From NCBI GenBank assembly GCA_009778865.1, contig WRFJ01000010.1:1-14266 (forward strand): a stretch of 14,266 nt of DNA. Reading direction: 5' to 3'. Positions 7,201 to 13,423 of this stretch are shown piece after piece (the stretch's first letter is position 1; the number at the start of each line of letters is the position of its first letter). The position numbers and the translations under genes were made by a program. Source of the stretch: Chloroflexota bacterium. Lineage in GTDB: Bacteria > Chloroflexota > Dehalococcoidia > Dehalococcoidales > WRFJ01. Under the pieces are notes generated by a model. The model did no database searches. It saw nothing but the letters and a program-made list of their open reading frames with translations, and was not told the origin of the DNA.

Positions 7201-8742
7201 CTATTCTCTTTCCAGTTGGCTAAAAGCCAAAGGTATATAGTTTACCATCACATCGGGAGTAATACCGCGATGCCCATTTTCCTTTACGCACAGAGCTGCC
7301 GATGCACCTTGCAGATATACTGCCAAAGCACAGGCATCAAATAAACCTAAGCCTTGAGCAGCCAAAGAGGCAATAGAACCTGCCAGTACGTCACCGCTAC
7401 CACCCACCGCCAAAGCTGAATTGGCAAAAGAAGAAACATAACATTCCCCATTGGGTGCAGCGATAACGGTATTGGGGCCTTTTAATAAAATTACTTTATT
7501 CCATAAAGCAGCATATTGGCTGGCCACAGATAATTTGTTTTGATTTATATAGTCAACGTCAAGACCAGTTAGACAACTCATTTCGCCAGCATGCGGAGTA
7601 AGTGCCATCACACCGTCTAATTGATCAAAAGCATTTTCTGTCTGTGCCAGCATAGATAGCGCACCAGCATCTACTACTGTACTAATAGCTGTTTGTGACG
7701 CTTTTTGCAAAATATGCCACATAAACTGTAAAGCTTGTCGTTCCAAAGCTATGCCGCAGCCTATAGCAACAGCATTATATTTATCCAAATAACCGCTCAC
7801 TAAAAATGCGGAGGCAGCTGTAAAATGACCATCTAAATCATCTGCTGGTATATGAGTAGCAAAAGGCACAGCAGCGACAGTGGATAAATATATACTTTGC
7901 GGCTGCACCAAAGTAGTAATGCCCGCGCCGCTTTTGGCCGCCCCACAAGCCGCTAGTACAGGTGCTCCCACATAACTTGCCGAGCCACCGATAATTAAAG
8001 CTTTGCCAAAACCGTTTTTACAAATCAGTGGACTGCGTGCCGGTAAAAGTTGCCAAGCTAAATCTCTATCTATAAGAGTGATTTTGATATCTTGAGCAGC
8101 CTGGGCAGGTAAACCGATATCACATACCGATACCTTGCCGCTGTAAAGCGGACCGTCATTTTGAAAAAGGCCAATTTTGACTAAGCCGCAACATAAAGTT
8201 TGATCGGCTACTACGCAATTGCCCCATATAGTACCATTATCGGCGTTTAAGCCGCTGGGTAAATCTATGGAGAGCACATGCATATCTAAACTTTGTGCAT
8301 GAGCGGTGTTTAAAGACGATATAATATCGGCGTTAATGCCGCTTACAGAATGTGATAGACCATTGCCGAAAAGACCGTCAATTACTAAATAAGCCTCTTT
8401 AAGCTCATTTTTAAAACTATTTAAGTCAATTTTATCTTTAATGTAAGTAAGATTATAAAAGCCGTCTAACAGCCCGTCTACCTGCGGTAAAGGAGCTACA
8501 GCAAATATAGCAGTATATATATTGTTTTTGTGCAAACAAGTGCAGGACAATAAAGCATCGTAACCGTTTTTACCGTTGCCGCATATGACTATAGCTTTAG
8601 GGTGAGGATGGTTAAACAAAATTTCACAGGCACGCTCGCATACAGCGTCGGCCACTTTACTCATCATATAACTTTCACTGATGCCATAAGACTGCGCTAT
8701 TTCTTCTGCCTTACGCATTTGCTCAATACTGGCTAATTTCAT
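7201..8742 (-). CDS. nnr: Bifunctional NAD(P)H-hydrate epimerase / ADP-dependent NAD(P)H-hydrate dehydratase
   Basis: This 513-aa fusion repairs damaged NAD(P)H hydrates: the N-terminal YjeF_N domain (about 1-225) interconverts the R and S epimers, and the C-terminal ribokinase-like domain (about 235-510) dehydrates the S form using ADP. In the first domain I see CGNGKNGYDALLSC (54-67), IDGLFGNGL (121-129) and SIDLPSGLNADNG (158-170). In the second, KNGFGKALIIGGS (242-254), TPHAGEM (382-388), LKGPNTVIAAPNG (420-432) and GGSGDVLAG (447-455) with catalytic Asp451. The usual GNNGGDG phosphate loop of the epimerase is altered to GKNGYDA here, although the Asp is kept. The ATG has an excellent AAGGAGG 5 bases upstream. 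It is first in the nnr-coaX-coaBC-valS operon and has its own promoter. Confidence 0.96.
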   Translation of the reverse strand: MKLASIEQMRKAEEIAQSYGISESYMMSKVADAVCERACEILFNHPHPKAIVICGNGKNGYDALLSCTCLHKNNIYTAIFAVAPLPQVDGLLDGFYNLTYIKDKIDLNSFKNELKEAYLVIDGLFGNGLSHSVSGINADIISSLNTAHAQSLDMHVLSIDLPSGLNADNGTIWGNCVVADQTLCCGLVKIGLFQNDGPLYSGKVSVCDIGLPAQAAQDIKITLIDRDLAWQLLPARSPLICKNGFGKALIIGGSASYVGAPVLAACGAAKSGAGITTLVQPQSIYLSTVAAVPFATHIPADDLDGHFTAASAFLVSGYLDKYNAVAIGCGIALERQALQFMWHILQKASQTAISTVVDAGALSMLAQTENAFDQLDGVMALTPHAGEMSCLTGLDVDYINQNKLSVASQYAALWNKVILLKGPNTVIAAPNGECYVSSFANSALAVGGSGDVLAGSIASLAAQGLGLFDACALAVYLQGASAALCVKENGHRGITPDVMVNYIPLAFSQLERE

Positions 8743-8747
8743 ACACG

Positions 8748-8754
8748 CCTCCTT
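8748..8754 (-). promoter_or_regulatory. Strong ribosome binding site of nnr
   Basis: AAGGAGG on the minus strand, 5 bases before the ATG at 8742. It is the best Shine-Dalgarno match of the minus-strand operons and supports a fresh translation start for the four-gene operon. Confidence 0.75.
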
Positions 8755-8774
8755 AATACTAATTGTATTTTTAA

Positions 8775-8804
8775 ATTTTAGCCTTTCACATATATAGTGG
8801 TCAA
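8775..8804 (-). promoter_or_regulatory. Probable promoter of the nnr-coaX-coaBC-valS operon
   Basis: On the minus strand, TTGACC (8799-8804) and TAAAAT (8775-8780) are separated by 18 bases. Initiation near 8768 gives a leader of about 25 bases holding the nnr ribosome site. Both boxes overlap the arms of an inverted repeat (8776-8812). Confidence 0.55.
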
Positions 8805-8812
8805 GGCTAAAA
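8776..8812. repeat. 10-bp perfect inverted repeat overlapping the nnr promoter
   Basis: TTTTAGCCTT (8776-8785) and AAGGCTAAAA (8803-8812) are exact reverse complements with a 17-base gap, inside which CAC (8787-8789) can pair with GTG (8797-8799). It follows the metal-hydrolase gene directly, so as RNA it could act as a weak terminator. The tract after it on the minus strand is AAAATTTAAAA rather than a clean T run, so an operator is at least as likely. Confidence 0.5.
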
Positions 8813-8814
8813 GA

Positions 8815-9576
8815 CTAAAATTCTATCTCAGTATCCTCGACAGGACAAAAAATTTCGGTATTGAGCTCGTCAGATACTTGCTTTATCTCTTGCAATATGT
8901 TTATCTCTTGCTTAGCCGAACGATGCACAGCAAAGACTGTCGGATAAAAACCCTGATAGATTTTTATAAGCTCTAATTCTTCTTTTAACTCATTAGGAGT
9001 AAGATGCAGCGTAGTACCTTTTAAAGAGTTCTCCAGAGTACATTCGGCTATCAATACATGGCAAAACAAACCGCTTTTAATAAAGTTCTGGGCAAAACCT
9101 GTGGCGGTATCACCTGTATAGTAGAAAGAATGCCCGTTTTTTTGCACTGCATAACCGATACACGGCAGTTTATGAATACTTTCAATGGGTGTTACTTGAT
9201 AGCCGTCAAATTCAAAAGAAATGCCTAATTGTGCTTCAGTAGTTACTAACGTATTTTTTTTAAAAAAATCTGAATAAATATCCCCGTCAAAAAGATATTT
9301 TTTAATATCATCTAACGTAGAAAGCAAAGCTGTTACCGACATAGGCGGCAAGTGCTGCCCGTTTAAAAAGCGGTTCATAGCTATAGCTGGCATATCTTTA
9401 ATATGGTCGTAATGGCTATGAGTTATAAAAATGCCGCGCAATGCTAACTGTTCATTTAAATCTAAACACGAGGCAGCCGAGCCACAATCAAATAAAAGGC
9501 GGTTATCTAGCATGAAACAAGTATGGGCAAAGCAGAGGGCCTGGGCATTATGAGTACCTAAAAAACGTATCTTCAT
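8815..9576 (-). CDS. Metallo-beta-lactamase-fold hydrolase (cyclic-nucleotide phosphodiesterase/RNase Z-like branch)
   Basis: This is a 253-aa cytosolic MBL-fold enzyme. The metal ligands are all visible: HSHYDH (53-58: His53, His55, Asp57, His58), His135 in SIHKLP, Asp156 in YTGDT and His218 in VHRS. The strand-loop start MKIRFLGTHNAQ, the DCGS motif at 30-33 and the overall length are those of the single-domain branch that includes class II-like cyclic-nucleotide phosphodiesterases and RNase Z-like proteins. The substrate cannot be read from the sequence; there is no RNase Z exosite arm that I can see. It starts 4 bases after the transporter gene with no clear ribosome site, so it is probably translated by coupling. 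It is last in corA-transporter-hydrolase and is followed by the inverted repeat at 8776-8812. Confidence 0.9.
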   Translation of the reverse strand: MKIRFLGTHNAQALCFAHTCFMLDNRLLFDCGSAASCLDLNEQLALRGIFITHSHYDHIKDMPAIAMNRFLNGQHLPPMSVTALLSTLDDIKKYLFDGDIYSDFFKKNTLVTTEAQLGISFEFDGYQVTPIESIHKLPCIGYAVQKNGHSFYYTGDTATGFAQNFIKSGLFCHVLIAECTLENSLKGTTLHLTPNELKEELELIKIYQGFYPTVFAVHRSAKQEINILQEIKQVSDELNTEIFCPVEDTEIEF

Positions 9577-9580
9577 ATTT

Positions 9581-10243
9581 TTATTTTAGCTTAAACGGAT
9601 TAAAATTTGTGTCGGTATCGTAAATATCGATGCCTTCATTCTTTTTGAGATAACCAACCGTCCAGTAAGTGACCGGCGTGGCAATAACTTCTATAAGCAC
9701 TTTGGCTACCCAATGAGTAATAATCATAACCAAAGCAAAAGCCGGTGTACCGATAAAGGCAATAACGATAAACACCAGGCTATCAGCCCCCTCACCGAGT
9801 ACTGTAGAGCCGATGGTACGCATCCATAAAAAGCGGCCTTTAGTAGCAATTTTCATTTTAGCCATAACAAAAGAATTTAAGAATTCGCCGCACAAATAAC
9901 CAGCAAAAGCTGCCAGTAAAACACGCGGGGTCTGCCCCAAAATCTTTTCAAAAGCAGCTTGGCCATCCCAAAATGAAGCGGCCGGCATGATCATAGCTAG
10001 CCATATGAAAAAAACGAATAATAAATTGGCACCAAAAGCACTCCATATCACCCTGCGGGCAGTTTTATAGCCATAGACTTCGGTAAGAATATCGCCGAAT
10101 ATATAGGATATAGGAAAAACAATAAAAGCCGCCGGTAAATTAAAAGGACCGATAGCCACGATTTTAGTTGCTACAGTATTAGCCGCTAGTAAACAAGCGG
10201 TAAATAAAATACCAATAATAAGTAAACGAGATGAAATCTTCAC
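9581..10243 (-). CDS. yhhQ: Queuosine precursor transporter (YhhQ/Vut_1 family, COG1738)
   Basis: This integral membrane protein of 220 aa belongs to the family that imports queuine-pathway precursors such as preQ0/preQ1. Family hallmarks are NTVATKIVAIG near residue 22-32, the signature FPISYIFGDILTEVYGYKTA (42-61) and GEFLNSFVMAKMK, then RTIGSTVLGEGADSLVF in the C-terminal half. About six hydrophobic segments can be counted. The start is GTG, with AGGA 8 bases upstream; the nearby ATG at 10247 is in another frame. No queuosine biosynthesis gene is in the window, so the cell could be a precursor salvager, but this cannot be judged here. It lies 45 bases after corA with no terminator visible, and 4 bases before the hydrolase gene, so all three are probably co-transcribed. 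Confidence 0.94.
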   Translation of the reverse strand: MKISSRLLIIGILFTACLLAANTVATKIVAIGPFNLPAAFIVFPISYIFGDILTEVYGYKTARRVIWSAFGANLLFVFFIWLAMIMPAASFWDGQAAFEKILGQTPRVLLAAFAGYLCGEFLNSFVMAKMKIATKGRFLWMRTIGSTVLGEGADSLVFIVIAFIGTPAFALVMIITHWVAKVLIEVIATPVTYWTVGYLKKNEGIDIYDTDTNFNPFKLK

Positions 10244-10288
10244 TCATACTATCCTAAAAATAAATATGATACGAGTTCAAAGGAAAAA

Positions 10289-11335
10289 TTATATGATTTT
10301 CAGACGGCGCAATATGATCATTAAGAGAATAACAATGATAACCATAATAACGCTGACCCACACAAAACCCAACGGGTGTTCTTGCCAGGGCACCGGCACA
10401 TTCATACCCCACATACTAGCTATTACAGTAAAAGGCATCATAATAGTAGCCAGCATAGTTAGTACACGCACCACATCATTGGTGCGATCCAGTGAAATGG
10501 CTGAATAAGAAGAAAAAAGACCCTCGGCGATTTCTTTAACTTCTTCCAAAGCATCCCACACACGATCCATATGGTCAATAAGATCGCCAAAGTAGGCCGA
10601 CATGTTCTTGGAGATATATTTGGAAATGCGAGCTTCCATGCCGTTTATCAAAGCACGCATGGGCCACATAGTACGTCTAAAAGATATTGTATCTCTACGT
10701 AAATAAGATACCTTTTTTAGAAGGCTCTGGTTGCTTTTTGTGCCCGCATTAAATACTTCTACTTCTACATTATCAAGATTATCCATCATTTTATCAATAA
10801 TGGGCTGGCAGTAGTCTACTAAACGGTCAATGATGTTATAGAAAAGATAACCGCTGCCAAATTCAAAATGCTCGGCACGCGCTTCTTCGTCTATTTGGCA
10901 TTCTCTAAACAGTTTGGTTAAAGGTTTAAGATCGCCGCTATGCAGAGTAATCAGATAATTCTCGCCTATAAAAACCGATACCTGAGAAGAAGAAAGGACT
11001 AATTCATCTTTGCGGTATTTGGGAAAATGTAAAACATAAAAAAGATAGTCTTTATAAGTATCTATTTTGGGGCGCTGACGACGTGACATAGTATCGTCAA
11101 GATCAAGCGGATGGAAAGGATAGTTCTCGGCTAAATAGTTTATCTCCTCTTCAGAAGGATTTTCAATATTTATCCAAGTTAAATTATCAGAAGTAATAAC
11201 CTCCATACTGGGTTTGGGGGGAGCTTTTCTTTGCGGACGAGTATTGCGTTTACTAAAAGCTGCTATAGAAGACGATAATGCGGGTATCTTTTTATTCATA
11301 TTGGACTGAGATGACAAAGGAGCTTCTTTAGCCAT
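10289..11335 (-). CDS. corA: CorA-type magnesium/cobalt channel
   Basis: CorA forms a pentameric inner-membrane channel for Mg2+ (also Co2+/Ni2+). The 348-aa protein has a large cytosolic N-terminal alpha/beta domain, a long stalk helix (around PIIDKMMDNLDNVEVEV and the RRTMWPMRALI region) and two C-terminal transmembrane helices joined by the selectivity motif GMN (310-312, in SMWGMNVPVP), ending in the basic tail RRLKII. The first 45 or so residues are Ser-, Lys- and Pro-rich and look disordered; they are not part of the conserved fold. Two starts are possible. I chose the ATG at 11335, which has AGGGGG 9 bases upstream, over the GTG at 11341, which is only 3 bases from it. The promoter at 11365-11394 contains a palindrome. 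It is first in the operon with the transporter and the MBL hydrolase. Confidence 0.96.
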   Translation of the reverse strand: MAKEAPLSSQSNMNKKIPALSSSIAAFSKRNTRPQRKAPPKPSMEVITSDNLTWINIENPSEEEINYLAENYPFHPLDLDDTMSRRQRPKIDTYKDYLFYVLHFPKYRKDELVLSSSQVSVFIGENYLITLHSGDLKPLTKLFRECQIDEEARAEHFEFGSGYLFYNIIDRLVDYCQPIIDKMMDNLDNVEVEVFNAGTKSNQSLLKKVSYLRRDTISFRRTMWPMRALINGMEARISKYISKNMSAYFGDLIDHMDRVWDALEEVKEIAEGLFSSYSAISLDRTNDVVRVLTMLATIMMPFTVIASMWGMNVPVPWQEHPLGFVWVSVIMVIIVILLMIILRRLKII

Positions 11336-11344
11336 GCGCACTTT

Positions 11345-11352
11345 CCCCCTTT
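11345..11352 (-). promoter_or_regulatory. Ribosome binding site deciding the corA start
   Basis: AAAGGGGG on the minus strand ends 9 bases before ATG 11335 and 3 bases before GTG 11341. The spacing favours the ATG. Confidence 0.5.
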
Positions 11353-11364
11353 CAAAGCAGGCGT

Positions 11365-11394
11365 ATTCTATGTTATTTTAACATACTTGCTCAA
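11365..11394 (-). promoter_or_regulatory. Probable promoter of the corA operon
   Basis: On the minus strand, TTGAGC (11389-11394) and TAGAAT (11365-11370) have an 18-base spacer. Initiation near 11358 leaves a leader of about 23 bases before the ATG at 11335. Confidence 0.5.
11369..11385. promoter_or_regulatory. Palindrome inside the corA promoter (candidate operator)
   Basis: TATGTTA (11369-11375), a TTT centre and TAACATA (11379-11385) form a perfect 7-bp dyad that occupies most of the spacer between the -35 and -10 boxes. A repressor bound here would block RNA polymerase; which protein binds is unknown. Confidence 0.45.
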
Positions 11395-11457
11395 ATAAGC
11401 CACTTTTTTATTAAAGTCAAATTTGGTAATCAAAAAACCATTAATGGATCAATAGGA

Positions 11458-11487
11458 TTGACAGTAAAGCAACAAAAAGTATAGAAT
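11458..11487 (+). promoter_or_regulatory. Promoter of the tRNA gene
   Basis: A perfect TTGACA (11458-11463), an 18-base spacer and TAGAAT (11482-11487) end 14 bases upstream of the tRNA. This is the strongest promoter match in the window. Confidence 0.75.
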
Positions 11488-11501
11488 ATTGCTTGCCTTA
11501 C

Positions 11502-11576
11502 GGCACCGTAGCTCAGTGGCAGAGCAGGGGACTCATAAGCCCTTGGTCAGTAGTTCAAATCTACTCGGTGCTACCA
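11502..11576 (+). tRNA. tRNA with CAU anticodon (elongator Met or lysidine-modified Ile2)
   Basis: The 75-base cloverleaf is complete. The acceptor GGCACCG pairs with CGGTGCT (one G-U pair), the D arm is GCTC-AGTGGCA-GAGC, the anticodon loop is CTCATAA with anticodon CAT, the T arm is AGTAG-TTCAAAT-CTACT, and discriminator A and CCA are encoded. The stem next to the anticodon loop has an A-G mismatch at positions 31/39. It is not initiator tRNA: the GGG/CCC stem and the unpaired 1-72 of fMet are absent. Whether it reads AUG (Met) or AUA (Ile, after C34 is changed to lysidine) cannot be settled from the anticodon; the AGGGGACTCATAAGCCCTTGG region resembles some of both. It is monocistronic, with its own promoter and terminator. 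Confidence 0.93.
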
Positions 11577-11599
11577 AATGAATATTCTTTTTTAAACGT

Positions 11600-11626
11600 A
11601 AAAACCACTCTTTTTGGGTGGTTTTT
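11600..11626 (+). terminator. Rho-independent terminator of the tRNA
   Basis: AAAAACCACTC (11600-11610) and GGGTGGTTTTT (11616-11626) pair over 11 positions with one G-T wobble around a T5 loop, and the 3' arm ends in a T5 run. It starts 24 bases after the tRNA CCA. Confidence 0.88.
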
Positions 11627-11679
11627 CGTGTTTATATTACATAAGATAGCGTAAAAGCATATTTCTAGCAAAATACGTT

Positions 11680-11722
11680 TTCGCAATTCATATACATCCC
11701 ATTATAATAAATATTGTATAAT
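11680..11722 (+). promoter_or_regulatory. Probable promoter region of the lipoprotein gene
   Basis: There are two perfect TATAAT boxes, at 11703-11708 and 11717-11722. The first has TTCGCA (11680-11685, 4 of 6) 17 bases upstream; the second has no good -35 box. The rest of 11627-11754 is AT-rich spacer with no other feature that I see. Confidence 0.42.
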
Positions 11723-11754
11723 TGTGTTATGCATACACCAGCGGGGGAGAAAGA

Positions 11755-12696
11755 ATGAAAAAATATCTAATAGTTTTATTAAGCGCAGTCATGATTATTT
11801 CATGTACAGTTGTGCTGGCAGCTTGCGGGAGTACAGATAGCAATAAACCTAATACCCCTAATACACCGCAAGAACAAACACAACAACTTACTACCCCAAC
11901 TAATTTGGCAGTTAATAATGCTACGGCTTCTTGGGTAGCAGTAGCTAATGCTAATGGTTATACTGTCAGGATAGGTACAACCGAACATCAGGTAGCTTCC
12001 GGTACTACATTTGACCTTAGTTCTGTTACTTTAGCAGAAGGTACTTACCAAGTATCAGTTAAGGCTGTCGGACAGACTGTAGGTAATATCAGATATACCG
12101 ATTCTGCTTATAGTTCCCCTGTTGATTATGTGGTTAAAGCTACAGTTAAAGAGGGAACTTACAGACTTACCACCGTTACTTTTGACGGCAAGACATACGA
12201 TGTCACCAAAGCTGATGAAGCGCGAGACTTTTACAAAACCTTGATAATCAAAGGAGCGATTTTAGAACTGCAAGCAATATATCCCGGTTATGATTTTAAT
12301 AGCATAATAGTTCTAAAATTCTTTTTTGCTGATGAACTCGATTTTACCGGCATCACCACTGCAGCACAGTTTTGGGATGCTTTTATTGAATTATTTATCA
12401 GCACAGATCAAAACACGGAAGATGGGTTAAATAATTCAATAAAAGGAATAACGACTGCTCATCTAATAATCAATAATAATATAATGACTGCTTATGACGA
12501 GCAAACAGGACTCTCTGCGCCTACTGCCTTTACATTAAACAACGGCGTGATAACACTGGCTAATCCTTCTGCGGTAGGCATGACATCTTCAACTCTTACC
12601 TACACTGATGGCGTAATTACAGAGACAGCAACCAATGCGGATTTAGGTTTTATTCTTACTCTTATTGCTACTTACGAACTAATACCAGCCGTTTAA
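11755..12696 (+). CDS. Secreted lipoprotein with Fn3-like domain and unassigned C-terminal domain
   Basis: This 313-aa protein has a type II signal peptide: basic MKK, a hydrophobic core, and lipobox LAAC with Cys24 as the lipidation site, followed by Gly-Ser, so it should be anchored on the outer face of the cytoplasmic membrane. Residues 27-46 form a Pro/Thr/Gln/Asn linker. Residues of about 46-130 look like a fibronectin type III-like beta domain (PTNLAVNNATASWVAVANA, then GYTVRIG, then GTYQVSVKAVG). The remainder (about 135-313) starts with GTYRLTTVTFDGKTYDV and is rich in Thr, Asn and beta-prone segments with a helical DEARDFYKTLII insert; I cannot assign it, though a lipocalin-like barrel is possible. 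The ATG is chosen over TTG 11722 because GGGGGAG lies 5 bases upstream and the signal peptide begins properly there. It has its own promoter. A substrate- or surface-binding role is inferred only. Confidence 0.9.
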   Translation: MKKYLIVLLSAVMIISCTVVLAACGSTDSNKPNTPNTPQEQTQQLTTPTNLAVNNATASWVAVANANGYTVRIGTTEHQVASGTTFDLSSVTLAEGTYQVSVKAVGQTVGNIRYTDSAYSSPVDYVVKATVKEGTYRLTTVTFDGKTYDVTKADEARDFYKTLIIKGAILELQAIYPGYDFNSIIVLKFFFADELDFTGITTAAQFWDAFIELFISTDQNTEDGLNNSIKGITTAHLIINNNIMTAYDEQTGLSAPTAFTLNNGVITLANPSAVGMTSSTLTYTDGVITETATNADLGFILTLIATYELIPAV

Positions 12697-12704
12697 TACA
12701 AAAC

Positions 12705-12726
12705 AGTCTCTTGTATTTAAGAGACT
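12705..12726. terminator. Hairpin after the lipoprotein gene
   Basis: AGTCTCTT (12705-12712) and AAGAGACT (12719-12726) form a perfect 8-bp stem with a 6-base loop, 8 bases after the stop codon. The plus-strand tail is AAATATAATG rather than a T run, so termination would be weak or aided by other factors. Confidence 0.45.
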
Positions 12727-12763
12727 AAATATAATGTACAGGCTAATAAACTGAGCACCCTGT

Positions 12764-12792
12764 TTGTGAAACAACAAGAATTGTCATCTAAT
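12764..12792 (+). promoter_or_regulatory. Possible promoter of the dUTPase-family gene
   Basis: TTGTGA (12764-12769) and TCTAAT (12787-12792) are 17 bases apart. The -10 box matches 5 of 6 and the -35 box 4 of 6. It would give a leader of about 55 bases. Confidence 0.35.
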
Positions 12793-12841
12793 GGGTCACA
12801 AGGGATGTTTTTAAAAGAATAAGCGTACGGTTTTGTTATGC

Positions 12842-12847
12842 AAGGAG
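12842..12847 (+). promoter_or_regulatory. Ribosome binding site fixing the dUTPase-family start
   Basis: AAGGAG ends 8 bases before the ATG at 12856. It lies downstream of the ATG at 12838, which therefore is not the start. Confidence 0.7.
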
Positions 12848-12855
12848 CTGACTTC

Positions 12856-13365
12856 ATGAGCGTTTTGTGCCGTAATTCTATATTAAAAATGGTTAAAGAA
12901 TACAACATGATTACTAATTATGTTGACTTGCACGAGCAAATACAAGCTAACGGTTTTGATTTTACTTTGCAAAGCGTAGGACGACTGCACGGAGTCGGCA
13001 TTATGGGTACCGATAATAGTGAGCGCGTGCTTTCGCAAATAGACATGTTGCAATATAACACTGATAATTTTATACATTTGCCTCAAGGTGTGTATGCTGT
13101 TATCGTCAATGAAATTGTTTCTCTGCCGACCGATATAATGGCTTTAGTGCGCCCGCGCTCTTCTCTTTTGCGGTGTGGGGTTACTATCGGTGCTGCTGTA
13201 TGGGACGCCGGCTACAGCGGCCGTTCGCAAATGATTTTAAACGTCCATAACCAAGACGGTATTACATTAAAAAGAAATGCACGTATCGCCCAGATGGTCT
13301 TTTTTATTATGGATGAGCCGGATTCTTTAGGGTATAAAGGTATATATCAAAACGAAAATAAATGA
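12856..13365 (+). CDS. dUTPase / dCTP deaminase family nucleotidohydrolase (dUTPase-like active site)
   Basis: This 169-aa trimeric-type enzyme of the dUTPase/Dcd superfamily would keep dUTP low or make dUMP for thymidylate synthesis. The N-terminus MSVLCRNSILKMV is like dCTP deaminases. Conserved motifs follow: QANGFDFTLQSV (30-41), ALVRPRSSLLRCG (96-108), GAAVWDAGYSGRS (112-124, with Asp117), NARIAQMVFF (141-150) and GYKGIYQ (159-165). In dCTP deaminases the strand after the G-[FY]-x-G turn carries the catalytic Glu (TLE); here the strand reads SQMILNV and has no Glu. That points to dUTP diphosphatase, the archaeal-type Dut of this subfamily, rather than deaminase. It begins at ATG 12856 with AAGGAG upstream. 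It stands alone, converging on the YkgJ-type gene. Confidence 0.9.
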   Translation: MSVLCRNSILKMVKEYNMITNYVDLHEQIQANGFDFTLQSVGRLHGVGIMGTDNSERVLSQIDMLQYNTDNFIHLPQGVYAVIVNEIVSLPTDIMALVRPRSSLLRCGVTIGAAVWDAGYSGRSQMILNVHNQDGITLKRNARIAQMVFFIMDEPDSLGYKGIYQNENK

Positions 13366-13396
13366 ATTAGAGTTTTATTAAGTTTCCAACTGCGTC

Positions 13397-13416
13397 ACAT
13401 TAGCTACAGCTAATGT
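13397..13416. terminator. Hairpin between convergent genes (possible bidirectional terminator)
   Basis: ACATTAGC (13397-13404) and GCTAATGT (13409-13416) form a perfect 8-bp stem with a TACA loop between the convergent dUTPase-family and YkgJ-type genes. Flanks are AT-rich, with no clean T run in either direction. Confidence 0.5.
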
Positions 13417-13423
13417 AATTTAT

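Noticed and set aside
12762..12772. GTTT-GTG-AAAC dyad near the dUTPase-family promoter
   Set aside because: Arms of only four bases are expected by chance in AT-rich spacer.
12838..12855. dUTPase-family start at ATG 12838
   Set aside because: AAGGAG at 12842-12847 lies after this codon and correctly before ATG 12856, where homologous N-termini (MSVL) begin.
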